Below, in pieces: positions 8,433 through 17,473 of a DNA stretch of 64,000 nucleotides. The translations under genes were made by a program, and so were the position numbers. The notes under the pieces were generated by a model. It was not told where the DNA came from, did not search any database, and was given only the letters and a program-made list of their open reading frames with translations. How positions within the stretch are numbered: the stretch's first letter is position 1; every line of letters starts with the position of its first letter. Source of the DNA: Pseudomonadota bacterium (GTDB lineage: Bacteria > Pseudomonadota > Alphaproteobacteria > Sphingomonadales > Sphingomonadaceae); contig JAEXAY010000003.1 in assembly GCA_023457895.1 (NCBI GenBank), positions 1-64,000 of the forward strand. Direction: 5' to 3'.

Positions 8433-9952
8433 GGCAGCAGCCTTGCCCGCAACTGGCGGGCGAGCGCAAGCGGCAAGGCGGCGACATGATAGGGCGCGCG
8501 GCCCTGACCGGCGACGCCGAGCCGCACCGTCGCGAGCCCCGCGAGCCGATAGAGCGGGCCATATTCGATATCGATGCTCTGGATGTTACGCACCGGGAGA
8601 ATCAGCTGGCGCCGTTTCAGCCAGCCATGCGTGATCTCCAGCCTGAGCGGATCATTCCCGGTGAGTTCCAGCCGGTACCGGTGGTGAAGCCAGCGTCCGT
8701 AGCGTGCCAGCATGACCCAGCCGAACAACGGGATCAGCGCCCAGAGCCAGGTCTTGTGCGAAAAACCGGGAGCCAGCGCCAGCGCGGCGGCTAGGAGCCC
8801 CAGCGGCAGCGCGAGGATCGCCCAGCGCCGCCACATCGCCGGGTGGACCTGCACCCAGCCTTCGGCCGCGGCATCGCTGCGTGCCAGAGCGGGGTTGGCG
8901 GTTTCGGCAAGGATTGCGTCGATTTCGGCAAGTTGCGCGAGCGGGGCCACCTCATGGTCGCCTTCGCGCGCACCGTCGCTGGCGAGGCTCTGGAGCTTGA
9001 GGCCGTGCCAGCCGAAGCGGCGGCGCAGCCAGCCGGTTTCAACCAGCGCTGCCTGCACGCGCTTTAAGGGAATGACGACATCGGTGCGGGTGGTGAGGCC
9101 GCGCTGGCGGCGAAAGCCTGCGGGGGTGCGCTCGAGCCGGAAGCCATATTGCTTGAACAGCGTGGTGGTGAGCCCGCTCGCGATGCCGACCAGCGCGAGG
9201 ATGGCGGCTCCGGCGAGCAATGAGAGCAGCTTGTGGTTCATCAGGTAGATGACCGCCGGATTGTCCTGATCAACATATTTCCACCAGGTCCGGGGGCGGA
9301 ACGGATCGAACGGGAGGACATCGTCAAACGCCTGTAACAGGCCGAACAATCCCGCGAACAGGGCGAGCGAGAAGTTGAACAGCCCCGCCGTCAGCACGCG
9401 CGGCAGGTCCATGACGAAGATGGGGCGTCCGGTTGCCGCCTCGTCCGCCTGTCCGCCTGCCGCTGCCGCGACTGCGCCCTGATGACCCGCCCGCCAGCTC
9501 CTGATGCGGTCGCGCAACGCCTCGGCTTCATCGAGCGCGATTGCGTTGAGTTCGCCTTCGTCCTTGCCTGCGCCCGCCGAGGCGCCGGTTTCGAGCCGTA
9601 CCCGGGCAAGACCGAGCATCCGCGCGACGACGCCCTGCTCGATCGACACATCCTGTACCCGGTCGAACGGAATGACACGGTGGGTGCGCGACAAAATGCC
9701 GCTCTCGATGCTGATTTCCTCTGCGCCGATGCGGTAGCCGAAGCGGGTCCAGTAGAGGAGAATGCCGAGCCAGCCGAGCGCGACGATCCCGATTCCGGCG
9801 AGGACAAGCAGGTTCGTGCTGCCGCGCGCGATCAGCAGGATGAACAGCGGCAGCGCATTGACGAGGCTGCGGACGAGCTGCGGCGCGCGCAGCAGCAATG
9901 TGCCCGGATGGAGGCGGCGATAGCCCTCGCCGGGTTCGGACGTATCGCTCAT
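8429..9952 (-). CDS. Bacterial PH-domain membrane protein, YdbT-like
   Basis: The 507-aa protein alternates hydrophobic segments (for example PLFILLIARGSTNLLVLAGIGIVALGW near residues 35-62) with bacterial pleckstrin-homology (bPH2) units. These units show the recurring pattern IESGILSRTHRVIPFDRVQDVSIEQG near 82-107, then again with RQRGLTTRTDVVIPLKRVQAALVE and ITHGWLKRRQLILPVRNIQSIDIEYG. Three such units fit the YdbT family, which works as a membrane partner of YdbS; the biological role is not well defined. The start and stop overlap the neighbours by 4 bp each (ydbS-like upstream, recJ downstream). Confidence 0.85.
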   Translation of the reverse strand: MSDTSEPGEGYRRLHPGTLLLRAPQLVRSLVNALPLFILLIARGSTNLLVLAGIGIVALGWLGILLYWTRFGYRIGAEEISIESGILSRTHRVIPFDRVQDVSIEQGVVARMLGLARVRLETGASAGAGKDEGELNAIALDEAEALRDRIRSWRAGHQGAVAAAAGGQADEAATGRPIFVMDLPRVLTAGLFNFSLALFAGLFGLLQAFDDVLPFDPFRPRTWWKYVDQDNPAVIYLMNHKLLSLLAGAAILALVGIASGLTTTLFKQYGFRLERTPAGFRRQRGLTTRTDVVIPLKRVQAALVETGWLRRRFGWHGLKLQSLASDGAREGDHEVAPLAQLAEIDAILAETANPALARSDAAAEGWVQVHPAMWRRWAILALPLGLLAAALALAPGFSHKTWLWALIPLFGWVMLARYGRWLHHRYRLELTGNDPLRLEITHGWLKRRQLILPVRNIQSIDIEYGPLYRLAGLATVRLGVAGQGRAPYHVAALPLALARQLRARLLP

Positions 9953-10470
9953 TCGGCGTCGCTGCGGATGCGGGCGCGGATCGCATCGCGCATGGCGGCG
10001 GCCTCTTCCGGCACGAGTCCCGGCAGGTCAACCACGCTGTTATGCGTCCCCGCGGTATGGACGGTGAGCGTCGCGACGCCGAACGCGCGTTCGAGCGGCC
10101 CGCGGCTCACGTCGATATGCTGGACGCGCACGAACGGGACAATCGTGTCGACATGGAACCAGTAGCCGCGCACCACGCGCAGTTGCTCCGCGGTCAGCTG
10201 ATAACCCCAGCGCTGAAAACGGCGCGAGGGCAGGAAAAGAATCGTAAAGGCCGCGACTCCTGCAAGCGCGCCAAGCGCCGCACCGCGCCACGGAAACTGG
10301 TCGAAGAACGCCGCCAGCACGAGCGCGGCGACAAACAGCGGCGCCCAGGCGAACAGCGTCTGCAACCGGATCACATTGCGATAACCCGGCGCGAGTGGTG
10401 TGAGCCCTTCGCTGGCGGGGCGGGAATCGGGCAGGGCTGGTGTCCCGGCGGGCAGGGTTTCGGTGGTCAT
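9949..10470 (-). CDS. Bacterial PH-domain membrane protein, YdbS-like
   Basis: A 173-aa protein with two close transmembrane segments (LFAWAPLFVAALVLAAFF and GAALGALAGVAAFTILFL) followed by a single bPH2 domain. The domain signature is LRVVRGYWFHVDTIVPFVRVQHIDVSRGPLERAFGVATL. This is the architecture of YdbS. The ATG at 10470 was chosen over the GTG codon immediately before it. It is the first gene of an apparent operon with the YdbT-like gene and recJ. Confidence 0.85.
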   Translation of the reverse strand: MTTETLPAGTPALPDSRPASEGLTPLAPGYRNVIRLQTLFAWAPLFVAALVLAAFFDQFPWRGAALGALAGVAAFTILFLPSRRFQRWGYQLTAEQLRVVRGYWFHVDTIVPFVRVQHIDVSRGPLERAFGVATLTVHTAGTHNSVVDLPGLVPEEAAAMRDAIRARIRSDAE

Positions 10471-10700
10471 CACGCTGTTATAGGAACGGCGAAGGCAAAT
10501 GCCAGTGGCGCGGCGGGCGAGGAGAAGGCTCCGACCCCAAGGTTCCTGCTTCGGGGAGGAACGGATCGAAACGCTCTATCCAACCCTCCCTTCTAAGGAA
10601 GGTCAAAAGACGGCACGTCTTTGGGGTGGGTATTGGGGCTTGGCGCGAATGTTTTACTCACCCGTAAAATTGTGCCAGTTTTTCGGCCCTCCCTGGCAAG

Positions 10701-10725
10701 GGTGTTATTATACTTGACATACCCA
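10701..10725 (+). repeat. Left terminal inverted repeat of the IS1595-family element
   Basis: Starts GGTGTTATTATACTTGACAT and differs from the right end only at positions 3 and 16. It contains TTGACA at 10714-10719, a possible outward- or inward-acting -35 box for the transposase. Confidence 0.9.
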
Positions 10726-10765
10726 AGAGGAAATGGCAGAAAACTCCCGTTCAAGGAGCTAAACT

Positions 10766-11692
10766 ATGGTTTCCGCGCTTTCCGCCCCTCACTTTCACGA
10801 TGAAAAAGCGGCATTTGAATATGTCGAGGCTCGCGTTTGGCCCGAAGGCCCTGTCTGCCCGCATTGTGGTGGCGTAGAACGCATCGGCAAGATGGGTGGA
10901 AAATCCACCCGCCTTGGCCTTTACAAGTGCTACCAGTGCCGCAGGCCCTTTACTGTGCGGATCGGGACCATTTTCGAAAGCAGCCACGTTCCGCTGCATA
11001 TTTGGTTACAGGCGATGTATCTCATTGCGGGCAGTAAGAAAGGCATTAGCTCGAATCAGCTTCACCGAACTCTTGGCGTAACTCTCAAAACCGCATGGTT
11101 TATGTCGCACCGCATCCGTGAGGCGATGCGCGAAGGTGATCTTGCGCCCTTCGGCAATGGCGGCGGTTACGTGGAAGTCGATGAAACCTATATCGGTCGC
11201 GACAAGGATAAGCCGCACGGCGTAGGCATGGAGCATAAGATGAAGGTTTTGAGCCTCATTGACCGCGACAGCGGCAAGGCGCGCTCAATGGTAGTGGAGA
11301 AAGTGACCATTGCCAGCCTTACCCCGATCCTTGTCGAAAACATTGCGGCGGAAGCGCACTTGCTAACTGACGACGCTGGGCAGTATCGGCATATGCACCG
11401 CCATTTTGCTTCTCATGCAACGACGGCGCACACCCGCGGTAACTATGTTAACCGCGAAAATCCGATTATCCATACCAACACCATTGAAGGCTATTTCAGC
11501 ATCTTCAAACGTGGGATGCGCGGCGTTTATCAGCATTGCCAGAAGAAGCATCTGCACCGCTATTTAGCCGAGTTCGATTTCCGTTATAGCAACCGCGCCG
11601 CCTTGGGTTACAATGACGCGGATCGCACCGACGCATTGCTGTCAGGTATCGTCGGCAAACGCCTTACGTATCAACAAACTGGTCGAGCGTAA
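10766..11692 (+). CDS. IS1595-family transposase
   Basis: A DDE transposase of 308 aa. An N-terminal zinc ribbon is visible (CPHCGG near residues 30-35, then CYQCRRPF near 55-62), followed by a helix-turn-helix region (GISSNQLHRTLGVTLKTAWFMSHRIREAM). The catalytic core of the ISXO2-like domain has VEVDETYIG (first Asp), LLTDDAGQY (second Asp) and NTIEGYFSIFKR in the position of the family's Asn/Glu residue. The length and all motifs are intact, so it is probably active. It drives movement of the 2.1-kb element. Confidence 0.95.
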   Translation: MVSALSAPHFHDEKAAFEYVEARVWPEGPVCPHCGGVERIGKMGGKSTRLGLYKCYQCRRPFTVRIGTIFESSHVPLHIWLQAMYLIAGSKKGISSNQLHRTLGVTLKTAWFMSHRIREAMREGDLAPFGNGGGYVEVDETYIGRDKDKPHGVGMEHKMKVLSLIDRDSGKARSMVVEKVTIASLTPILVENIAAEAHLLTDDAGQYRHMHRHFASHATTAHTRGNYVNRENPIIHTNTIEGYFSIFKRGMRGVYQHCQKKHLHRYLAEFDFRYSNRAALGYNDADRTDALLSGIVGKRLTYQQTGRA

Positions 11693-11694
11693 CA

Positions 11695-11847
11695 ATGCCA
11701 AAAAAGAAAAAGCGAGAAAGCCAGGAGGAGCAGAGCGAACGGTTCAAAAAGACCGTTCGCGACCTGATCGACGCTGGCGAACTAAACCCCACAGAAGCAG
11801 AAGACGCTCTCGACAAGCTAACACGGCGGTCAAAATCCGCTAAGTAA
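11695..11847 (+). CDS. Small passenger protein of the IS1595 element, 50 aa
   Basis: The product starts MPKKKKRESQEEQSERFKK and ends LTRRSKSAK. It is strongly basic at both ends with a helical middle (TVRDLIDAGELNPTEAEDALDKL). The ATG lies two bases after the transposase stop, so it is almost certainly co-transcribed. Small genes in this position follow many IS1595-type transposases; they may help transposition, but the function is not established. Confidence 0.7.
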   Translation: MPKKKKRESQEEQSERFKKTVRDLIDAGELNPTEAEDALDKLTRRSKSAK

Positions 11848-11893
11848 CTGATAAGGAATCTTTTATATATCTTGAAAAACAACGCCAAAACAA

Positions 11894-12757
11894 TTATATA
11901 GGCAATAATCCGATGCTAAGGCGGTCGGTAGCAGATGGTACATAAATCCATCGGACGGGGCTTCGGCCCCGTTCTTGTTTAGGGCAAAATTTCCGGCCAT
12001 ATCCTTCAATCACTCCGTAGATTGAGCGATCATATTTGTTCGCAAGCAATATCTCTTCTATGATTTGCGCGAACGGCCCTAATGTCACAGGAAACCCCTT
12101 TTCGGCCAAAATAGACATATGGCTTGGATGGGCTATTAAATCAGCGAGCTGTAGACCGTCGATATTGTCTCTTTTATATCGCAACTTTAGGTTGTCACTT
12201 GGTATTCTGAATCTAATTTGGGCAGGTTTATAATAGAAATTTCCATTTGCCCGAACTTGCCGATAAGCCTCCTGAAGATAGTCATCCTTCTTTCCCATGC
12301 GGCCCTCAGGCATGATGTCTCCGAAGTCGTCCATTCGGTCTAAAAATCGAGAGAACTTCTCAGTGAGAATTTGCATTAGGTAGTGATAAGGATGTTTTTC
12401 GCGCCACCTTTGTTTCGTGCTCGCGTCCAGCTTGTCTATGACCGCTGTCATCACCCGATAGTCACACACTTTCATTGTGCGTATAATAGCCTTGTTAAAT
12501 AGACCACTCTTAGAATCATCATTCAGAAGGCCAAAATCGCCCTTTCGCTGCACAATTTTTTTGCGGTGAAAAATTAAAGGAGAATCGGCATCGTGATCAA
12601 ATATTTTCGATTTGATCCAATTGAACTTCGGGGAAAGCGAGTCTCTGGCTTCATCGGTTCGCATGGCGATACCAGTCAAACTTAGGAAGCGGTTATCCAG
12701 ATTCTCGAGGTCGGACATGCTGTCAGTTCCCACCTCGTCAACATAGAGACGATACAT
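11894..12757 (-). CDS. DUF3800 protein, passenger gene of the IS element
   Basis: A 287-aa protein starting MYRLYVDEVGTDSM, the conserved Y-x-D-E-x-G opening of DUF3800, a family with an RNase H-like fold. A later YKRDNIDGLQLADLIAHPSH carries the second conserved Asp of that fold (GLQLADLIA). Its codon usage is AT-rich compared with the chromosome. It lies inside the element on the strand opposite the transposase, with its start 37 bases from the right repeat. DUF3800 genes recur in mobile elements; a nuclease role is plausible from the fold but unproven. The last ~15 codons overlap a hairpin at 11955-11980. Confidence 0.8.
   Translation of the reverse strand: MYRLYVDEVGTDSMSDLENLDNRFLSLTGIAMRTDEARDSLSPKFNWIKSKIFDHDADSPLIFHRKKIVQRKGDFGLLNDDSKSGLFNKAIIRTMKVCDYRVMTAVIDKLDASTKQRWREKHPYHYLMQILTEKFSRFLDRMDDFGDIMPEGRMGKKDDYLQEAYRQVRANGNFYYKPAQIRFRIPSDNLKLRYKRDNIDGLQLADLIAHPSHMSILAEKGFPVTLGPFAQIIEEILLANKYDRSIYGVIEGYGRKFCPKQERGRSPVRWIYVPSATDRLSIGLLPI
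11955..11980 (+). terminator. UUCG hairpin with T-rich tail
   Basis: ACGGGGC, TTCG loop, GCCCCGT, then TCTTGTTT. On the plus strand it would end the transposase transcript. It lies inside the 3' end of the minus-strand DUF3800 gene. Confidence 0.6.
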
Positions 12758-12793
12758 GATTGTAGGATAGGCGACACGGCGGCTTTTTGCTAG

Positions 12794-12818
12794 TGGGTAT
12801 GTAAAGTATAATAACGCC
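12794..12818 (-). repeat. Right terminal inverted repeat of the IS1595-family element
   Basis: Read on the minus strand it starts GGCGTTATTATACTTTACAT, matching the left end at 23 of 25 positions. The target duplication CTGGCAAG follows at 12819-12826. Confidence 0.9.
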
Positions 12819-12958
12819 CTGGCAAGGGAGGGTGGGGACGCGTGGTTGCCGGGACGTTTACTGCGAACGTATTGCCCTCCCCCTTCCCCCGGGTTTTTTA
12901 CACATAGCTATGCGTCCTACTGGCCATTACCGCTCATATCGCTCATAGACGCCCGGCG

Positions 12959-14269
12959 ATGACGGCATCTTCCTCCCCCGGACCGGCTACCGCCGCTGGC
13001 AAGAAACACGGCCCGGATGGACATTCCGGGTCGCGCCTGCCGTTGCCGCGCCGCGAATTTGTGGCGATGATGGCAGCGATCATGGCGCTCAACGCGCTGG
13101 CGATCGACACGATGCTGCCCGCGCTCCAGATCATCGGCGAACAACTGGGTGAGCCCGACCCCAACCGCCGCCAGCTCGTGCTCAGCGCCTTTCTCTTCGG
13201 ATTGGCGTTTGGCGCGGTGATCCACGGACCGCTATCCGACCGTTTCGGGCGGCGGCCGGTGATGCTCGGCGCGCTCGGCGCCTATGTGCTGCTCGCCGCC
13301 GCCTGCGGTTTTGCGCCGGATTTTACCAGCCTGCTCGTCTTCCGCTTCCTGCTGGGGCTCGCCTCCGCCGGGATGTCGGTGCTGCCTATATCGGTCATCC
13401 GCGACCGCTTTGTCGGCGATGAAATGGCACAGCTCATGTCGACCATCTTCCTCGTGTTCATGATCGTGCCGATCATCGCGCCCTCGATCGGCCAGTTTAT
13501 CCTGCTGTTTGCCGAATGGCGCTGGATCTTCCTGGTCCTCGCCGCGATGGGCACGCTGATGGCCTTCTGGGTGTGGAAGCGGCTGCCGGAAACCATGGAT
13601 CCGGCGGACGCGGTGCCGCTTCAGGCCGGGCGGCTGCTGCGCGAATGGTGGCAGATCGCGACGCATCGCGCCGCCACCTCCTACATGGTCGCCGCAGCCG
13701 TGGCCCATGGCGCACTTTACGGCTATCTCAACAGCGGGCCGCAGCTGTTCCGCGATGCCTTTCATGCCGAGGAAATGTTCCCGCTCGCCTTTGCTGCCGT
13801 CGCGCTGACGATGGCGAGCACCAATTTTCTCAACAGCCGGATTGTGCGCCGCTTCGGCGCGCGCCGCGTGTCGCACACCGCGCTCATCACTTACATCCTG
13901 CTCGGCCTGACCCAGCTTTCGATTGCCCTCATCGCGCCGCATTCGATCCCGCTGTTCCTTGTCGGAATTGCGCTCAACATGGCGATGATCGGGCTCATCG
14001 GCAGCAATTTCGGTGCCATCTCGATGGAGCCGTTCGGCCATGTCGCGGGCAGCGCCTCCTCGTTCGGTACGGCGATGCGCACCCTTATCGCGACCGCGAT
14101 CGGCGGCGGGATCGGCCTTCTCTTCAATGGCACCGCGGTGCCGATGGCGGTGGGCTTCACGCTCTGCGGGATCACCGCGCTGTTGCTGGTGCTGTTCGCC
14201 GAGCGCGGCCGCCTGTTCACCCGCCCCGGCACCGCGCGCCATGATCTCGGCTCAAACCCGGACCGCTGA
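12959..14269 (+). CDS. MFS drug-efflux transporter, Bcr/CflA family
   Basis: A 436-aa protein with about twelve hydrophobic segments after a ~30-residue hydrophilic N-terminus. The MFS signature GPLSDRFGRRPVML lies near residues 90-103, and the motif A-like loop and AIDTMLPALQIIGEQL are typical of Bcr/CflA proton-driven exporters (drugs such as bicyclomycin or chloramphenicol in known members). The substrate here cannot be told. It stands alone between the IS element and the DUF3576 lipoprotein gene. The ATG at 12959 is the first in frame; no strong Shine-Dalgarno sequence precedes it. Confidence 0.88.
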   Translation: MTASSSPGPATAAGKKHGPDGHSGSRLPLPRREFVAMMAAIMALNALAIDTMLPALQIIGEQLGEPDPNRRQLVLSAFLFGLAFGAVIHGPLSDRFGRRPVMLGALGAYVLLAAACGFAPDFTSLLVFRFLLGLASAGMSVLPISVIRDRFVGDEMAQLMSTIFLVFMIVPIIAPSIGQFILLFAEWRWIFLVLAAMGTLMAFWVWKRLPETMDPADAVPLQAGRLLREWWQIATHRAATSYMVAAAVAHGALYGYLNSGPQLFRDAFHAEEMFPLAFAAVALTMASTNFLNSRIVRRFGARRVSHTALITYILLGLTQLSIALIAPHSIPLFLVGIALNMAMIGLIGSNFGAISMEPFGHVAGSASSFGTAMRTLIATAIGGGIGLLFNGTAVPMAVGFTLCGITALLLVLFAERGRLFTRPGTARHDLGSNPDR

Positions 14270-14383
14270 GCCGTTTCATTTGCCGTTCACCCGACGCTTG
14301 CTACCGCGCCGATAAGCGTTATAGAAGCTCGCGAAGAAGCGGCTTTCGGTGCGCTTTGCCTATCATTATCCGGGATATCCTTG

Positions 14384-14836
14384 ATGCCGATCCAGTTTTC
14401 CAAATCTTTCCGCGCTTTGGCGGCCACTGCAGCGGCTGGCCTGATGATGACCGGTTGCGCTTCGGGCGACAAGGGCGCGAAGAAGGCCGATCTCGCCGCA
14501 AGCCGCGTGACCACGATCGGCGTCAACAGCTATCTGTGGCGCGCCTCGCTTGATGCCCTCGCCAAGATGCCGTTGCTTCAGGCTGACGCCAATTCGGGTG
14601 TCATCATCACCGACTGGTATGCCAACCCCGCCAATCCCGGCGAGCGGATGAAGGTTTCGGTGTCGATCATCGACCAGGATTTGCGCGCGGATGCACTGCG
14701 CGTCGCCGCATCGCGGCAGGTCGCGCAGAACGGTGTCTGGGCCGATGCGCCGGTGCAGGCTGCGACCGTGCAGAAGGTCGAGGAAATCATCCTCACCAAG
14801 GCGCGCGAGCTTCGTCAGGCTGCGATCGCCAATTAA
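14384..14836 (+). CDS. DUF3576 lipoprotein
   Basis: The 150-aa product has a lipoprotein signal (hydrophobic ALAATAAAGLMMTGC with the lipobox Cys at residue 25), then TTIGVNSYLWRASLDALAKMPLLQADANSGVIITDWY. This region is the conserved core of the DUF3576 family of alphaproteobacteria. It is probably anchored in the outer or inner membrane facing the periplasm; function unknown. The ATG at 14384 is preferred over the TTG one codon upstream. It lies directly before leuS, an arrangement often seen in this order, and is separated from it by a terminator hairpin. Confidence 0.85.
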   Translation: MPIQFSKSFRALAATAAAGLMMTGCASGDKGAKKADLAASRVTTIGVNSYLWRASLDALAKMPLLQADANSGVIITDWYANPANPGERMKVSVSIIDQDLRADALRVAASRQVAQNGVWADAPVQAATVQKVEEIILTKARELRQAAIAN

Positions 14837-14879
14837 GGCCAATCATTCCTTGCGGTCCGCAGCCGGGCCGCGCGAAAGG

Positions 14880-14906
14880 CGGGCCGGATTTTCCGGCCCG
14901 TTTTGT
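14880..14906 (+). terminator. Intrinsic terminator between the lipoprotein gene and leuS
   Basis: CGGGCCGGA, TTT loop, TCCGGCCCG, then TTTTG. A strong plus-strand rho-independent terminator. Confidence 0.85.
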
Positions 14907-14926
14907 TAGTCAGGCGGAAGAACAAG

Positions 14927-17473
14927 ATGACCGATACACCCCGCGACAAACGCTTCAATGCGCTCGCTGCCGATGCGCGCTGGCAAAATGCCTGGGACGA
15001 GGCACAGAGCTTCAAGGCCGACGATGCCAGCCCAAAGCCGAAAAGCTATGTGCTCGAAATGTTTCCCTACCCTTCGGGACGCATCCATATCGGCCATGTG
15101 CGCAACTATACGATGGGCGATGTGCTGGCGCGCTACCGGCGCATGACCGGCCATGAAGTGCTGCATCCGATGGGCTGGGACGCGTTCGGCATGCCGGCCG
15201 AAAATGCCGCGATGGAAAAGAAGGTCCATCCGGGCAGCTGGACCCGCGAAAATATCGCGACAATGCGCTCTCAGCTCAAGAAACTGGGCTTCGCGCTCGA
15301 CTGGAGCCGCGAACTCGCGACCTGCGAGCCCGATTATTATGGCCAGGAACAGGCGCTGTTTCTCGACCTGATGGAAGCAGGCCTTGTCTATCGCAAGGAA
15401 TCGGCGGTCAACTGGGACCCGGTCGACATGACCGTGCTCGCGAATGAGCAAGTCATCGACGGCAAGGGCTGGCGTTCGGGCGCGCCGGTGGAAAAGCGCA
15501 AGCTGAGCCAGTGGTTTCTGAAGATCACCGACTTCGCCGACGAACTGCTGGAGGGTTTGAAAACGCTCGACCAGTGGCCGGACAAGGTCAGGCTGATGCA
15601 GGAAAACTGGATCGGCAAGTCGAAGGGGCTGCAGTTCCGCTTCGATTTTGTCGGCGGCAAGCCGGCCTTCGAAGTGTTCTCGACCCGCCCGGATACGATT
15701 TTCGGCGCCAGCTTTACCGCGATCGCGCCCGATCATCCGCTGGCGCAGCAACTGGCGGCCAATTCGCCCGCGCTGCAGGCCTTCATCGCCGAATGCCAGC
15801 AGTCGGGCACCGCGGCGGCCGACATCGAGACGCAGGAGAAAAAGGGCTTCGACACCGGCCTGCGGGTCCAGCATCCGTTTGATCCGGAATGGCACTTGCC
15901 CGTCTATGTCGCCAATTTCGTCCTGATGGACTATGGCACCGGCGCGGTCATGGGCGTGCCTGCGCATGACCAGCGCGACCTCGACTTCGCGCGCAAATAT
16001 GACCTTCCCGTCAACCGCGTGATTTCGGATGGCATCAACGACCACCCGCTGTTCGAGGGCGACGAGGCCTATGCGGGCGATGGCGTGCTCATCAACAGCC
16101 AGTTCCTCAACGGGATGAGCGTCGATGAGGCGATCAACGCGGTCATCGCAAGGGCTGAACATGATGGCTGGGGCAGCGCCAGGACGACGTGGCGCCTGCG
16201 CGACTGGGGGGTCAGCCGCCAGCGTTACTGGGGCACGCCGATCCCGGTGATCCATTGCGAGGCTTGCGGCCCCGTCGGCGTGCCGCGCGACCAGTTGCCG
16301 GTGGTGCTGCCCGAGGATGTGAGCTTCGACATTCCCGGAAATCCGCTCGACCGCCACCCGACCTGGAGCAAGGCCGATTGTCCCAAATGCGGCCAGCCAG
16401 CCCGGCGCGAGACCGACACGCTCGACACGTTCGTCGATTCCAGCTGGTATTTCCTGCGCTTTGCCAGCCAGCCGGACGACAAGCCGTTCGATCCGCAAGT
16501 CATCGCGCAATGGCTTCCGGTCGGGCAATATATCGGCGGGGTCGAGCATGCGATCCTTCACCTCCTTTATGCCCGTTTCTGGACACGCGCGCTGAAGCGC
16601 ATCGGCAAGATCGATGTGGCCGAGCCCTTCGCCGGCCTCTTCACCCAGGGGATGGTGACGCACGAAACCTATAGTGTGACCGATCCCGAAAATGGCCAGC
16701 CGATCTATTTCAGCCCGGCCGAGGTGCGGCGCGGCGATGATGGCCGGATGGTGACGATCGAGGACGGGATTCCGGTTGAAACCGGCCGCGTCATCAAGAT
16801 GTCCAAGTCGAAGAAGAATGTCGTCGATCCCGACGAGATCATCGAACAATATGGCGCCGATGCGGTGCGCTGGTTCATGCTCTCGGACTCGCCGCCAGAA
16901 CGCGACCTCCCCTGGACCGAAAGCGGGATCGAGGGGTCGTGGCGTTTCGTCCAGCGGCTGTGGCGCATCTTCGGCGAGATTGATGCTTCGGCGAGCGGCG
17001 AGGACAAGGCGCTGCTCCGGAAGATGCACCAGACGATCGACGGGGTGGCGAAGGACATCGAGGCGCTGTCGTTCAACAAGGCGGTCGCCAAGATTTACGA
17101 CCTCGCCAATCATGTCGAAAAAGCCGCGCCGTCGGCCAGCCGCAACGAGGCGATCCGCACGCTGATGCGGCTGGTCGCGCCGATGACCCCGCATCTTGCC
17201 GAACAGGGCTGGGCCGAACAGCAAGGCGGCGGGCTCATAGCTGATGCTGCCTGGCCGAAGGTCGATCCGGCGCTGCTGGTCGAGGATGAAGCCACCATCG
17301 CGGTGCAGGTCCAGGGCAAGCTCAGGGACACGCTGACCGTCGCCAAGGGCCTCCCCAAGGAGGAGCTTGAACGGCTCGCACTTGCATCCGACAAGATTAT
17401 CCGCACGCTTGACGGCGCGGTGCCCAAAAAGGTGATTGTCGTTCCCGACCGGCTGGTCAATATTGTGATCTGA
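14927..17473 (+). CDS. leuS: Leucyl-tRNA synthetase
   Basis: Charges tRNA-Leu in the cytoplasm. The 848-aa protein is of normal bacterial length. HIGH is at residues 54-57 within FPYPSGRIHIGHVRNYTMGD, the CP1 editing domain includes STRPDTIFGASFTAIAP and the GTGAVMGVPAHDQRD motif, and the KMSKS loop is at 624-628 (VIKMSKSKKNVVDP). The ATG at 14927 was chosen because the in-frame TTG at 14903 lies in the terminator T-tract. The stop overlaps the lptE start (TGATG), and lptE and holA follow in the same transcript. Confidence 0.97.
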   Translation: MTDTPRDKRFNALAADARWQNAWDEAQSFKADDASPKPKSYVLEMFPYPSGRIHIGHVRNYTMGDVLARYRRMTGHEVLHPMGWDAFGMPAENAAMEKKVHPGSWTRENIATMRSQLKKLGFALDWSRELATCEPDYYGQEQALFLDLMEAGLVYRKESAVNWDPVDMTVLANEQVIDGKGWRSGAPVEKRKLSQWFLKITDFADELLEGLKTLDQWPDKVRLMQENWIGKSKGLQFRFDFVGGKPAFEVFSTRPDTIFGASFTAIAPDHPLAQQLAANSPALQAFIAECQQSGTAAADIETQEKKGFDTGLRVQHPFDPEWHLPVYVANFVLMDYGTGAVMGVPAHDQRDLDFARKYDLPVNRVISDGINDHPLFEGDEAYAGDGVLINSQFLNGMSVDEAINAVIARAEHDGWGSARTTWRLRDWGVSRQRYWGTPIPVIHCEACGPVGVPRDQLPVVLPEDVSFDIPGNPLDRHPTWSKADCPKCGQPARRETDTLDTFVDSSWYFLRFASQPDDKPFDPQVIAQWLPVGQYIGGVEHAILHLLYARFWTRALKRIGKIDVAEPFAGLFTQGMVTHETYSVTDPENGQPIYFSPAEVRRGDDGRMVTIEDGIPVETGRVIKMSKSKKNVVDPDEIIEQYGADAVRWFMLSDSPPERDLPWTESGIEGSWRFVQRLWRIFGEIDASASGEDKALLRKMHQTIDGVAKDIEALSFNKAVAKIYDLANHVEKAAPSASRNEAIRTLMRLVAPMTPHLAEQGWAEQQGGGLIADAAWPKVDPALLVEDEATIAVQVQGKLRDTLTVAKGLPKEELERLALASDKIIRTLDGAVPKKVIVVPDRLVNIVI

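Larger units (their letters stand above)
10701..12818 (+). mobile_element. Complete IS1595-family insertion element with two passenger genes
   Basis: The element is 2118 bp. Its two 25-bp ends match at 23 of 25 positions when one is reverse-complemented (left 10701-10725, right 12794-12818; core GTTATTATACTT.ACATACCCA). It is flanked by a perfect 8-bp direct duplication, CTGGCAAG, at 10693-10700 and 12819-12826. Eight bases is the usual duplication of this family. Inside are a transposase, a 50-aa downstream protein and a minus-strand DUF3800 gene. Perfect duplications and an intact transposase suggest a recent insertion. Without the element and one duplication the target reads CCCTCCCTGGCAAGGGAGGG, a hairpin. 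Confidence 0.92.

Noticed and set aside
14906..17224. 772-codon minus-strand open frame
   Set aside because: Antisense of leuS; composition rich in Arg/Asp/His as expected for shadows.
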